A stretch of 64,000 nt of DNA from Anomaloglossus baeobatrachus (Eukaryota; Chordata; Amphibia; Anura; Aromobatidae). Location: the NCBI RefSeq assembly GCF_048569485.1, contig NC_134364.1, positions 138,237,735-138,301,734 on the forward strand, written 5' to 3'. The translations under genes and the position numbers were made by a program. The notes beneath the pieces were generated by a model. The model did not search any database and was not told the origin of the DNA. It saw only the letters and a program-made list of their open reading frames with translations. Positions within the stretch are counted from its first letter, which is position 1. The number at the start of each line of letters is the position of its first letter. Below, in pieces: positions 50,305-64,000 of the stretch.

Positions 50305-53300
50305 CAGGGGTGGGCAATTAATTTTCCCATGGGGCCGCATGAGAAATTGGGATGGTTTTAGAGGGCCGGACTAATATAATTAACTCAGTTTTACCCAATA
50401 CTGTATATAGCATATATAGTATCCCTTCATATACAAACAGTAAGTTACGGACTGTGTGACCCCTCGTGGCCCTGCACGCACACATGTCCTTTATTTCTCT
50501 GGCAGCACGGGTGTCACACGGACCGCACACTGATGTGATCTGTGTGACATCAGTGTGACAAGTACCAGAGAAAACACGGGTCTTTTTAATAAAAAGATTT
50601 TCTATATTTACCTCTCTCCAGCGCTGCTGTCTCTGGCTCTGCTGCCTCCCGCTCCTTATCGCTGGTAATTATACTCACTGAATATTCACTGCAGTGAGCA
50701 GCTGGAAGCAGGGACAGCGCTGGGGACCGCATCGCTGGGTGAGTATACAGGTGTGTCTGTATGTTGAGAACCTGGAAGCCGGAGCATCTCGAGGACTCGT
50801 CACAGTTCCCAATGAACTCTGATGAACCCATGAAGCTGTAGCGTGGGTGTCGCAGGATGGTCATCAAAGTTCATTGGAAACTCTGATGACCTCCTGGAGG
50901 TCACTGTGCTTGCAGAATACTCACCTGTCCCTGCGGTGATGTCCTCAACGGTGCTGTGCCCGGTGCTGTCATCGCGATGCTCCGGCTTCCAGGTCCTGAG
51001 TGCGGTGAATAATCAATGAATGAGCGGTGGTCAGGAGCTGGAGGCAGCAGAGCTGAAGAAAGCAGGTAAATATGGAAAATCTTTTTATTTCACAGACTCG
51101 TGTTTTCTCCGGTACCTGTCACATGTATGCAAACAGGTACCAGAGAAACGCAATCAGGCCCTGTAATGGCGGTATGGCGCTGCAGGGGGCGGGGAGAGAG
51201 CACGTGGTACCCGATGTAACTCCAGTACCACTCGCAGTTACGGGCTTTTCTCTCTGCACGCACGCACACATACATACACACACGCACACGCTATATACAT
51301 ATATACACAAACAATCCCCATATACTACATCACTACACCCCCATATACACCTGTAATATACATCACTACACCCACATATACACCTGTAATATACATCACT
51401 GCACCCCCATATATACCTGTAATATACATCACTTCACCCCCATATACACCTGTAATATACATCACTACACCCCCATATACACCTGTAATATACATCACTG
51501 CACCCCCATATACACCTGTAATATACATCACTGCACCCCCATATACACCTGTAATATACATCACTACACCCCTATATACACCTGTAATATACATCACTGC
51601 ACCCCCATATACACCTGTAATATACATCACTACACCCCTATATACACCTGTAATATACATCACTGCACCCCCATATACACCTGTAATATACATCACTACA
51701 CCCCCATATACACCTGTAATATACATCACTACACCCACATATACACCTGTAATATACATCACTACACCCACATATACACCTGTAATATACATCACTACAC
51801 CCCTATATACACCTGTAATATACATCACTGCACCGCCATATACACCTGTAATATACATCACTTCACCCCCATATACACCTGTAATATACATCACTTCACC
51901 CCCATATATACCTGTAATATACATCACTTCACCCCCATATATACCTGTAATATACATCACTTCACCCCCATATACACCTGTAATATACATCACTACACCC
52001 CCATATACACCTGTAATATACATCACTACACCCCCATATACACCTGTAATATACATCACTGCACCCCTATATACACCTGTAATATACATCACTACACCCC
52101 TATATACACCTGTAATATACATCACTGCACCCCCATATACACCTGTAATATACATCACTACACCCCCATATACACCTGTAATATACATCACTTCACCCCC
52201 ATATATACCTGTAATATACATCACTTCACCCCCATATACACCTGTAATATACATCACTTCACCCCCATATACACCTGTAATATACATCACTTCACCCCCA
52301 TATACACCTGTAATATACATCACTTCACCCCCATATACACCTGTAATATACATCACTGCACCCCCATATACACCTGTAATATACATCACTACACCCCCAT
52401 ATACACCTGTAATATACATCACTACACCCCCATATACACCTGTAATATACATCACTTCACCCCCATATACACCTGTAATATACATCACTGCACCCCCATA
52501 TACACCTGTAATATACATCACTTCACCCCCATATATACCTGTAATATACATCACTACACCCCCATATACACCTGTAATATACATCACTGCACCCCCATAT
52601 ACACCTGTAATATACATCACTACACCCACATATACACCTGTAATATACATCACTACACCCCTATATACACCTGTAATATACATCACTTCACCCCCATATA
52701 CACCTGTAATATACATCACTTCACCCCAATATACACCTGTAATATACATCACTGCTCACCCATATATACCTGTAATATACATCACTACACCCCCATATAC
52801 ACCTGTAATATACATCACTGCACCCCCATATATACCTGTAATATACATCACTACACCCCTATATACACCTGTAATATACATCACTACACCCTTATATACA
52901 CCTGTAATATACATCACTGCACCCCCATATACACCTGTAATATACATCACTACACTCCTATATACACCTGTAATATACATCACTGCACCCCCATATATAC
53001 CTGTAATATACATCACTACACCCCTATATACACCTGTAATATACATCACTGCACCCCCATATACACCTGTAATATACATCACTGCACCCCCATATACACC
53101 TGTAATATACTTCACTGCACCCCCATATACACCTGTAATATACATCACTACACCCCTATATACACCTGTAATATACATCACTTCACCCCCATATATACCT
53201 GTAATATACATCACTACACCCCCATATACACCTGTAATATACATCACTGCACCCCCATATATACCTGTAATATACATCACTACACCCCTATATACACCTG

Positions 53301-56300
53301 TAATATACATCACTACACCCTTATATACACCTGTAATATACATCACTGCACCCCCATATACACCTGTAATATACATCACTACACTCCTATATACACCTGT
53401 AATATACATCACTGCACCCCCATATATACCTGTAATATACATCACTACACCCCTATATACACCTGTAATATACATCACTGCACCCCCATATACACCTGTA
53501 ATATACTTCACTGCACCCCCATATACACCTGTAATATACATCACTGCACCCCCATATACACCTGTAATATACATCACTGCACCCCCATATACACCTGTAA
53601 TATACATCACTACACCCCTATATACACCTGTAATATACATCACTACACCCCTATATACACTTGTAATATACATCACTACATCCACATATACACCTGTAAT
53701 ATACATCACTACACCCCTATATACACTTGTAATATACATCACTACACCCCTATATACACCTGTAATATACAGCACTGCACCCCTATATACACCTGTAATA
53801 TACATCACTACACCCCTATATACACCTGTAATATACATCACTACACCCCTATATACACCTGTAATATACATCACTACACCCCTATATACACTTGTAATAT
53901 ACATCACTACACCCCTATATACACCTGTAATATACATCACTACACCCCTATATATACCTGTAATATACATCACTGCACCCCCATATACATCACTGCACCC
54001 CTATATACACCTGTAATATACATCACTACACCCCTATATACACCTGTAATATACATCACTACACCCCTATATACATCTGTAATATACATCACTGCACCCC
54101 TATATACACTTGTAATATACATCACTGCACCCCTATATACACTTGTAATATACATCACTACATCCACATATACACCTGTAATATACATCACTACACCCCT
54201 ATATACACCTGTAATATACATCACTACACCCCTATATACACCTGTAATATACATCACTACACCCCTATATACATCTGTAATATACATCACTACACCCCTA
54301 TATACATCTGTAATATACATCACTACACCCCCATATACACTTGTAATATACATCACTACACCCCTATATACACCTGTAATATACATCACTGCAGCCCTAT
54401 ATACACCTGTAATATACATCACTACACCCCTATATACACCTGTAATATACATCACTACACCCCTATATACACCTGTAATATACATCACTGCACCCCTATA
54501 TACACCTGTAATATACATCACTACACCCCTATATACACTTGTAATATACATCACTACACCCCCATATACACCTGTAATATACATCACTACACCCCTATAT
54601 ACACCTGTAATATACATCACTACACCCCTATATACACCTGTAATATACATCACTACACCCCTATATACACCTGTAATATACATCACTGCACCCCTATATA
54701 CACCTGTAATATACATCACTACACCCCTATATACACCTGTAATATACATCACTACACCCCCATATACACCTGTAATATACATCACTACACCCCCATATAC
54801 ACCTGTAATATACATCACTTCACCCCCATATACACCTGTAATATACATCACTGCACCCCCATATACACCTGTAATATACATCACTTCACCCCCATATATA
54901 CCTGTAATATACATCACTACACCCCCATATACACCTGTAATATACATCACTGCACCCCCATATACACCTGTAATATACATCACTACACCCACATATACAC
55001 CTGTAATATACATCACTACACCCCTATATACACCTGTAATATACATCACTTCACCCCCATATACACCTGTAATATACATCACTTCACCCCAATATACACC
55101 TGTAATATACATCACTGCTCACCCATATACACCTGTAATATACATCACTACACCCCTATATACACCTGTAATATACATCACTACACCCCTATATACACTT
55201 GTAATATACATCACTACACCCCTATATACACCTGTAATATACAGCACTGCACCCCCATATATACCTGTAATATACATCACTACACCCCCATATACACCTG
55301 TAATATACATCACTGCACCCCCATATATACCTGTAATATACATCACTACACCCCCATATACACCTGTAATATACATCACTTCACCCCCATATATACCTGT
55401 AATATACATCACTACACCCCCATATACACCTGTAATATACATCACTGCACCCCCATATATACCTGTAATATACATCACTACACCCCTATATACACCTGTA
55501 ATATACATCACTACACCCTTATATACACCTGTAATATACATCACTGCACCCCCATATACACCTGTAATATACATCACTACACTCCTATATACACCTGTAA
55601 TATACATCACTGCACCCCCATATATACCTGTAATATACATCACTACACCCCTATATACACCTGTAATATACATCACTGCACCCCCATATACACCTGTAAT
55701 ATACATCACTGCACCCCCATATACACCTGTAATATACTTCACTGCACCCCCATATACACCTGTAATATACATCACTGCACCCCCATATACACCTGTAATA
55801 TACATCACTGCACCCCCATATACACCTGTAATATACATCACTACACCCCTATATACACCTGTAATATACATCACTGCACCCCTATATACACCTGTAATAT
55901 ACATCACTACACCCCTATATACACCTGTAATATACATCACTACACCCCTATATACACTTGTAATATACATCACTACATCCACATATACACCTGTAATATA
56001 CATCACTACACCCCTATATACACTTGTAATATACATCACTACACCCCTATATACACCTGTAATATACAGCACTGCACCCCTATATACACCTGTAATATAC
56101 ATCACTACACCCCTATATACACCTGTAATATACATCACTACACCCCTATATACACCTGTAATATACATCACTACACCCCTATATACACTTGTAATATACA
56201 TCACTACACCCCTATATACACCTGTAATATACATCACTACACCCCTATATATACCTGTAATATACATCACTGCACCCCCATATACATCACTGCACCCCTA

Positions 56301-59300
56301 TATACACCTGTAATATACATCACTACACCCCTATATACACCTGTAATATACATCACTACACCCCTATATACATCTGTAATATACATCACTGCACCCCTAT
56401 ATACACTTGTAATATACATCACTGCACCCCTATATACACTTGTAATATACATCACTACATCCACATATACACCTGTAATATACATCACTACACCCCTATA
56501 TACACCTGTAATATACATCACTGCACCCCCATATACACCTGTAATATACATCACTACACCCCTATATACATCTGTAATATACATCACTACACCCCTATAT
56601 ACATCTGTAATATACATCACTACACCCCCATATACACTTGTAATATACATCACTACACCCCTATATACACCTGTAATATACATCACTACACCCCTATATA
56701 CACCTGTAATATACATCACTACACCCCTATATACACCTGTAATATACATCACTACACCCACATATACACCTGTAATATACATCACTTCACCCCTATATAC
56801 ACCTGTAATATACATCACTTCACCCCCATATACACCTGTAATATACATCACTACACCCCTATATACACCTGTAATATACATCACTACACCCCTATATACA
56901 CCTGTAATATACATCACTGCACCCCTATATACACCTGTAATATACATCACTACACCCACATATACACCTGTAATATACATCACTACACCCCTATATACAC
57001 TTGTAATATACATCACTACACCCCTATATACACTTGTAATATACATCACTACACCCCTATATACAATTGTAATATACATCACTACACCCCCATATACACC
57101 TGTAATATACATCACTACACCCCTATATACACCTGTAATATACATCACTGCACTCCTATATACACCTGTAATATACATCACTACACCCCTATATACACCT
57201 GTAATATACATCACTACACCCCTATATACACTTGTAATATACATCACTACACCCCTATATACAATTGTAATATACATCACTACACCCCCATATACACCTG
57301 TAATATACATCACTACACCCCTATATACACCTGTAATATACATCACTGCACTCCTATATACACCTGTAATATACATCACTACACCCCTATATACACCTGT
57401 AATATACATCACTACACCCCTATATACACCTGTAATATACATCACTACACCCCTATATACACCTGTAATATACATCACTACACCCCTATATACACCTGTA
57501 ATATACATCACTGCACCCCTATATACACCTGTAATATACATCACTACACCCACATATACACCTGTAATATACATCACTACACCCCTATATACACTTGTAA
57601 TATACATCACTACACCCCTATATACACTTGTAATATACATCACTACACCCCTATATACAATTGTAATATACATCACTACACCCCCATATACACCTGTAAT
57701 ATACATCACTACACCCCTATATACACCTGTAATATACATCACTGCACTCCTATATACACCTGTAATATACATCACTACACCCCTATATACACCTGTAATA
57801 TACATCACTACACCCCTATATACACCTGTAATATACATCACTACACCCCTATATACACCTGTAATATACATCACTGCACCCCTATATACACCTGTAATAT
57901 ACATCACTGCACCCCTATATACACCTGTAATATACATCACTACACCCCTATATACACCTGTAATATACATCACTACACCCCTATATACACCTGTAATATA
58001 CATCACTACACCCCTATATACACCTGTAATATACATCACTACACCCCCATATACACCTGTAATATACATCACTACACCCCTATATACACCTGTAATATAC
58101 ATCACTACACCCCTATATACACCTGTAATATACATCACTACACCCCTATATACACTTGTAATATACATCACTACACCCCCATATACACCTGTAATATACA
58201 TCACTACACCCCCATATACACCTGCAATATACATCACTACACCCCTATATACACCTGTAATATACATCACTACACCCCTATATACACCTGTAATATACAT
58301 CACTGCACCCCTATATACACCTGTAATATACATCACTACAGCCCTATATACACCTGTAATATACATCACTACACCCCTATATACACCTGTAATATACATC
58401 ACTACACCCCTATATACACCTGTAATATACATCACTACACCCCTATATACACCTGTAATATACAACACTACACCCCTATATACACCTGTAATATACATCA
58501 CTACACCCCTATATACACTTGTAATATACATCACTGCACCCCTATATACACCTGTAATATACATCACTACACCCCTATATACACCTGTAATATACATCAC
58601 TACACCCCTATATACACCTGTAATATACATCACTACACCCCTATATACACCTGTAATATACATCACTACACCCCTATATACACTTGTAATATACATCACT
58701 GCACCCCTATATACACTTGTAATATACATCACTACACCCCCATATACACCTGTAATATACATCACTACACCCCCATATACACCTGCAATATACATCACTA
58801 CACCCCTATATACACCTGTAATATACATCACTACACCCCTATATACACCTGTAATATACATCACTGCACCCCTATATACACCTGTAATATACATCACTAC
58901 AGCCCTATATACACCTGTAATATACATCACTACACCCCTATATACACCTGTAATATACATCACTACACCCCTATATACACCTGTAATATACATCACTACA
59001 CCCCTATATACACCTGTAATATACAACACTACACCCCTATATACACCTGTAATATACATCACTACACCCCTATATACACTTGTAATATACATCACTGCAC
59101 CCCTATATACACCTGTAATATACATCACTACACCCCTATATACACCTGTAATATACATCACTACACCCCTATATACACCTGTAATATACATCACTACACC
59201 CCTATATACACTTGTAATATACATCACTGCACCCCTATATACACTTGTAATATACATCACTACATCCACATATACATCACTAGACCCCTATATACTACAC

Positions 59301-59877
59301 CTGTAAAACTACATTGCCATATAGTACATCACTACACCCAAATATTACTCACCAGTTACCCCCCCCCTCCACTCCCCCCATTGTCCCCTCAGGTTACTAG
59401 TCACCACTCACCTTTCCCTCCTCAGACACCTCCGTACGGGCTCCCGCTGACATCCTCTTCTCTTGTACGGCCCCCCGCTGAGCTGCTTCCTCTCTCCGTA
59501 CGGGCTCCGGCTGCTGCATCTTCTTCTCCTGCCGGGGCGGGAACTTTCCAAATGACACACACGCGCGCCGTACTGGCGACATCAGGGCACGCGCGTGTGT
59601 GTCACAGAGAAAGTGCCGGCAGGAAAAAGAGGACAGATTCCTGCGTTCCGCTGCTGCACTGTGCGGTGCTGCAGTATCTGTCCTCTGTTCCCTGCCGGCA
59701 CGCAGCGTGTGATAAGGGCAATCTGACCACGGGCCGCCCGGAGCCTGGAGCTCCGGACAACAGGTCAGATTGCCCTCATCAGTGACCGGCCAGCAAGGAC
59801 GCCCGGAGCCAGGCGGGCCGGTCACAGAGAGTAGGCGGGCCGGATGTGGCCCGCGGGCCGCCTCTTGCCCAGGTCTG
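50305..59877. mobile_element. hAT-type non-autonomous element carrying an 8-kb minisatellite
   Basis: Ends CAGGGGTGGGCAA and TTGCCCAGGTCTG (inverted CAGACCTGGGCAA), with the GGGCCGCAT and GGCCCGCGGGCC subterminal motifs common in hAT elements. An exact 8-bp target duplication GCTTGGAT is at 50297-50304 and 59878-59885. The left 1 kb contains an inverted repeat (ACCAGAGAAAACACGGGTCT near 50563 and its partner near 51090). The right 0.6 kb has an inverted pair around 59530-59800. The body is a 33-bp minisatellite of about 8 kb. No transposase. At 9.6 kb it is far larger than usual non-autonomous hATs. The array most likely grew after insertion. Confidence 0.85.
51305..59275. repeat. 33-bp minisatellite, about 240 copies, with higher-order structure
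   Basis: Unit of 33 bp, core ACACCTGTAATATACATCAC then TACACCCCTATAT, with variants at few positions (CACC/CACA, TGCACC/TTCACC, CCCATAT/CCTATAT). Rare marker variants recur at fixed spacing. GCAATATAC at 58224 and 58785 and ACAACACTA at 58463 and 59024 are 561 bp apart (17 units). ACAATTGTAA at 57063, 57261 and 57657 is spaced 198 and 396 bp (6 and 12 units). Truncated units near 52752/55115 and 53979/56279 mark a larger duplication of about 2.3 kb. Minus-strand frames of up to 1,000 codons (MYITGVYRGV repeated) are artefacts of the 3n period. Confidence 0.97.
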
Positions 59878-59885
59878 GCTTGGAT

Positions 59886-60324
59886 AGTCAGATTATGGGA
59901 GACGGGGGCTCATGGAGTACAGCTGGATGCTGTGGATGGCCCAAAGTTTGTTCAACTCAGCCATGAGCCTGTAGTGAAGGAGGCATTTTGTTCCTTGATA
60001 GTTCAGCGACCACATGTGGTGTGTAGTATGTTGGATGTTGTGGCTATGGCATTGCAGCATAAATACCCATCTGAGGCGGACTGGCCGCCTAATGAAAAGC
60101 CATGGTTTACATTGAAAGATTGTGCTCGGAGATTGAAGGAGGAGGCTATGAAAAATGCTATTTCAGCAAGTACATATGACAATTACATGCAAGTTATTGT
60201 AAGTGTTTCTATTAGAAATTGTATCATTAGAAATGCCCCTCCAGCTTATAAACATGTCATGATGGCATTAATGAGAAATCAGACTGGGAAACCAATCTCT
60301 AATACATTGGAGGCGATCCGACAG
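59886..60324 (+). pseudogene. Retroviral gag-like piece 4 (capsid-like)
   Basis: About 145 codons: GVQLDAVDGPKFVQLSHEP, ADWPPNEKPWFTLKDCARRL, NAPPAYKHVMMALMRNQTGK. The Pro/Trp-rich and helical pattern fits the N- to mid-capsid of a retroviral gag. It lies between the hAT element and the foldback element. Fossil. Confidence 0.6.
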
Positions 60325-60327
60325 TAA

Positions 60328-63056
60328 AGCCCGCTACACACGCTTCAATATATCTCACAATCCGTCGTTGGGGTCAAGTTGTAAGTGACGCACATCCGGC
60401 ATCGTTTGTGAGGTATCTGCGTGTGACAGCTACGTGCGATCAGGATTGAACGCAAAACCGTTGATCGCAAACACATCGTATCATTCTCTAGAATTGAGCG
60501 TTTTGTTGCACAAACCTAGTCAATTGTAACGTGTGACATCCCTCATACGATTTTGGTATCTGAGGCTATGTGCGCAGGTGTGCGCGCTGCACCGCAGCTT
60601 AAAAAAGGTCCGCTTCAGAGCGCAGCTGAAAAGCTGCGTTCTGAAGCGCCTCACAATGTCTGTCATTCACTAATCTCTGTCAGTCCGTCACTATCTCTGT
60701 CCCTCACTCTCTGTCCATGTCAGTCTATCTCCCTCTCTCATATACTCACCGATCCCCGGCGCGGCACTGCACGGCATTCACACTGCTCCGGCGGCTTTTA
60801 CTGTTTTGAAAAAGCCGGCCGCCCATTAAACAATCTCGTATTCCCTGCTTTCCCCGCCCACCGGCGCCTATGATTGGTTACAGTGAGACACGCCCCCACT
60901 CTGAGTGACAGGTGTCACACTGCACCCAATCACAGCAGCCGGTGGGCGTGTCTATACTGTGTAGTGAAATAAATAATTAAATAATTTAAAAAAACGGCGT
61001 GCGGTTCCCCCCAATTTTAATACCAGCCAGATAAAGCCATACGGCTGAAGGCTGGTATTCTCAGGATGGGGAGCTCCACGTTATGGGGAGCCCCCCAGCC
61101 TAACAATATCAGCCAACAGCCGCCCAGAATTGCCGCATACATTATATGCGACAGTTCTGGGACTGTACCCGGCTCATCCCGATTTGCCCTGGTGCGTTGG
61201 CAAATCGGGGTAATAAGGAGTTATTGGCAGCCCATAGCTGCCAATAAGTCCTAGATTAAACATGTCAGGCGTCTATGAGACACCCTCCATGATTAATCTG
61301 TAAATTACAGTAAATAAACACACACGCCCGAAAAAATCCTTTATTAGAAATAAAAAACACAAACATATACCCTGGTTCACCACTTTAATCAGCCCCAAAA
61401 AGCCCTCCATGTCCGGCGTAATCCAGGATGCTCCAGCGTCACTTCCAGCGCTGCTGCATGGAGGTGACCGGAGCTGCAGAAGACACCGCCGCTCCTGTCA
61501 CCTCCACGCAGCAAATGAAGACAGCCGCGCGATCAGCTGCTGTCACTGAGGTTACCCGCTGTCACTGGATCCAGCAGTGGCCGCGGGTAACCTCAGTGAC
61601 AGCTCAGCTGATCGCGCTACTCACCTCAGTTGCTGCGTGGAGGTGAGAGGAGCGGCGGTGAGTAGCGCGATCAGCTGAGCTGTCACTGAGGTTACCCGCG
61701 GCCACCGCTGTATCCAGTTACAGCGGGTAACCTCAGTGACAGCTCAGCTGATCGCACGGCTGTCTTCATTACCTGCGTGGAGGTGACCGGAGCGGCGGTG
61801 TATTCTGCAGCTCCGGTCACCTCCATGCAGCAGCGCTGGAAGCGACGCTGGAGCATCCTGGATTACGCCGGACATGGAGGGCTTTTTGGGGCTGATTAAA
61901 GTGGTGAACCAGGGTATATGTTTGTGTTTTTTATTTCTAATAAAGGATTTTTCCGGTGTGTGTGTTTATTTACTGTAATTTACAGATTAATCATGGAAGG
62001 TATCTCGGGGAGACGCCTGACATGATTAATATAGGACTTATTGGCAGCTATGGGCTGCCAATAACTCCTTATTACCCCGATTTGCCAACGCACCAGGGTA
62101 AATCGGGAAGAGCCGGGTACAGTCCCAGAACTGTCGCATATAATGTATGCGGCAATTCTGGGCGGCTGTTGGCTGATATTGTTAGGCTGGGGGGCTCCCC
62201 ATAACGTGGAGCTCCCCATCCTGAGAATACCAGCCTTCAGCCGTATGGCTTTATCTGGCTGGTTTTAAAATTGGGGGGGACCGCACGCCGGATTTTTTAA
62301 TTATTTAATTATTTATTTCACTACACAGTATAGACACGCCCACCGGCTGCTGTGATTGGGTGCAGTGTGACACCTGTCACTCAGAGTGGGGGCATGTCTC
62401 ACTGTAACCAATCATAGGCGCTGGTGGGCGTGGAAAGCAGGGAATACGAGATTGTTTAATGGGCGGCCGGCTTTTTCAAAACAGTAAAAGCCGCCGGAGC
62501 AGTGTGAATGCCGTGCAGCGCCGGTGATCGGGGATTGGTGAGTATGAGAGAGGGCTGCTCACTTCAGTAATTTAGGAGATTAGCGGTCACCGGTGAGTCC
62601 TTCACTGGTGACCGCTAATCAGGGCGCGGCACAGACAGAGCCGCAGCATGACAATGAAGTCGGGTGAGGTTAACCCGAGTTCATTCTGACAGTGCGGCTC
62701 TGTCTGTGTCTGCTGTCATCTGCCATTCAGCTCTGCTACATGGCTGTCTGTGGCTGCTGTTAGCGGCCATGTAGCAGAGCTGAATGGCAGATGACATAGT
62801 AAAAACGCATCCCTACACAGTACACACGCTTGGCAAGTCAATAAATAAAAAAAAAAAAAGGTGCCCAATGCATACGTCACAGAACACATGATCTAAAGGA
62901 TCGCACATAAAATTGACCAATTTAACATAGACTACTAACGCTCGTGTGACAGCAAATGAACGACCAACGTGAAATCTCATAAGATCCCGTATGCGACCTG
63001 GGCGTGTCACATCGCAAATGCGATTGTACAACTAATTGCAACGTGTAAAGTGGGCT
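60328..63056. mobile_element. TIR DNA element with a large internal foldback
   Basis: Terminal inverted repeats AAAGCCCGCTACACACGCTT and (right end, inverted) AAAGCCCACTTTACACGTTG, with TAA on the left and TTA on the right (3-bp, Harbinger-like but not an exact duplicate). Inside lies a second unit made of two arms of about 900 bp. Hairpins around 62577-62625 and 62690-62800 follow. Non-coding. Inserted in the retroviral gag. Confidence 0.75.
60733..62556. repeat. 1.8-kb imperfect palindrome
   Basis: Two arms, about 60733-61640 and 61650-62556, are reverse complements with few differences. For example GGCGGCTTTTACTGTTTTGA at 60791 and its complement near 62478-62497; CTCCACGTTATGGGGAGCCC and its complement near 62194. 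The centre around 61640 itself contains shorter nested palindromes (GTAGCGCGATCAGCTGAGCT). It could extrude as a very long hairpin. Confidence 0.88.
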
Positions 63057-63059
63057 TTA

Positions 63060-63430
63060 GGGGGTCTGGGAGAATGGGGTCCCAAACAGAGAGATCAGCT
63101 TAATTTTGAAGAACAGTGTAACAACATCAAAAGTAGTAAAAATGGTAGATCCCGTGTTACCAGGAGAGATATGTTTATGGCCCTGATAAAGGATGGTGTT
63201 CCCTGGGATAAAATAGACGGGATTAGTACTGACGAGATGTGGAAATTGTATCAAAAGAGAAAATTGTATCAAAGGAGAGGACTCAATAAAAAGTCAGGGG
63301 TTTCACATAATAAAAAGATTCTGAATCTCCACAGCGCAGGCGAAGCAGGACACGGGGAGAAAGAGGGCCACTGTCTCATCGTCACCAGCAAAGCCCACAC
63401 CACCGGGGGTGGAGGATCTGTATGCTGAAG
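63060..63430 (+). pseudogene. Retroviral gag-like piece 5
   Basis: About 120 codons starting GGLGEWGPKQRDQLNFEEQ, then VTRRDMFMALIKDGVPWDKI and a basic stretch (KRKLYQRRGLNKKSG). It fits the C-terminal capsid/nucleocapsid side of gag. Fossil; no zinc knuckle was recognised. Confidence 0.55.
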
Positions 63431-64000
63431 TCAGATGTTTAGTGCAGGAAATCAAAGCCCAGCAGAAGAGGTCATCATCATCTTCCACCAAGATGTCTCC
63501 ATCTGAAATGGAAGCTAGATGGGGGAAAAGATAAGGGTAATATTGAGACCACAGAGGAGATTGCCACCAATACACAATGTACAGAGATATGTAAAGAGAT
63601 AAGTATTACAAAAGCCATTCCTGCTCATAAACAATACAGAGCCATCCAAATGTTCACAAAGGAGAGACTGGAAACCAGCAGGATCCCTGTGTTCAGTCTA
63701 TTGGAAGGGCAATTATTTTTGCTATTGTTTGGTTGGTCATATATTTGCATACCCATGCTGCTAATTAATACAGCACAATATACCAATATGGTTGGGTAAA
63801 TAGTGAGCTTTTTTGGCTCTCCAGTTAGATGTGAATCTTTTTGCATATGGATAATGGACTGGATAAAATTGTGTTTTGTGCATTATTTGAGCTTATATGC
63901 TAATCATGTTTGTGCTTTCTTTTTAGACTGGAGACCAGAGTTTTACATGTTATTAGAGCAATCAGGCTAAAACAATGAAACAAGTAATCATCCCATTGTG
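63431..64000. other. Unassigned sequence at window end
   Basis: AT-rich sequence with no supported gene. It may hold decayed downstream parts of the retrovirus or intron 1 of efna3. Confidence 0.35.

Larger units (their letters stand above)
35694..63430 (+). mobile_element. Endogenous retrovirus fossil, scattered by nested insertions
   Basis: An old retroviral copy on the plus strand. Parts seen: a probable 5' LTR (about 35694-37080, containing a MITE), a primer binding site (37081-37097), and gag-like coding pieces at about 37148-37418, 43900-44190, 50060-50304, 59886-60324 and 63060-63430. The pieces are separated by Ngaro 1, Ngaro 2, a hAT element and a foldback element. No pol or env was recognised before the window ends and no 3' LTR is in view. 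The copy is broken many times over and old, as all five foreign insertions came later. The retroviral genus is not clear to me. Confidence 0.65.

Noticed and set aside
51325-59269. Minus-strand open frames of up to 1,000 codons (MYITGVYRGV repeats)
   Set aside because: They follow the 33-bp tandem repeat, whose period is a multiple of three and lacks a stop in this frame. There is no promoter, no non-repeat domain, and the frames break at truncated units.
51305-59275. Possible CRISPR-like array
   Set aside because: Units are contiguous 33-bp tandem repeats with no spacers, in a eukaryotic transposon context.
59381-59825. Plus- and minus-strand frames of about 140 codons at the right end of the hAT
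   Set aside because: They lie in GC-rich inverted repeats near the hAT terminus. No homology or coding pattern was recognised.

Overview
This window looks like nuclear DNA of a large-genome amphibian, most likely a frog. The evidence is one vertebrate gene with large introns, surrounded by a mix of elements typical of anurans: Tf1/sushi chromovirus Ty3/Gypsy elements, DIRS and Ngaro tyrosine-recombinase retroelements, L1, CR1, a Penelope-like inverted unit, hAT and Harbinger-type DNA elements, and long minisatellites. The species call is inference.

The only host gene I can support is ephrin-A3 (efna3), on the minus strand. Exon 2 (16938-17227), exon 3 (16661-16726), exon 4 (16485-16562) and the terminal exon (10862-10983) all have proper splice sites and matching phases. 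Exon 1 is not seen and should lie beyond the right edge, so 17228-64000 is probably intron 1. In this sequence an in-frame TAG lies just before the conserved GPI-anchor tail, which stays open for 20 more codons to a second stop.

Layout. 1-1940: unassigned sequence with a 42-bp minisatellite. 1941-7598: a young Tf1/sushi element with 734-bp LTRs and GCACT target duplications. 7801-10746: two DNA elements in or next to the efna3 3' UTR. 10862-17227: efna3 exons, with a hAT element (12132-16470) that carries a CR1 LINE and a MITE and fills most of intron 4. About 17460-29540: a DIRS1-like element split by a palindromic Penelope-like insertion (19639-20762) and by a full-length L1 (21632-28361). 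29541-33912: a C-rich minisatellite split by a short, non-autonomous Tf1/sushi element (29742-33395), which itself holds a Harbinger MITE. 34240-35693: a 27-bp minisatellite. 35694 to about 63430: an old endogenous retrovirus whose LTR and gag have been spread over 27 kb by later insertions. These are a MITE, two Ngaro elements, a hAT element with an 8-kb 33-bp minisatellite, and a foldback DNA element.

The nesting gives a relative history: the retrovirus and the DIRS element are older than the Ngaro, L1, hAT and MITE insertions within them. Most retroelements here (both sushi elements, DIRS, both Ngaros and L1) lie in the same orientation as efna3. No rRNA or tRNA gene and no CRISPR array was seen.
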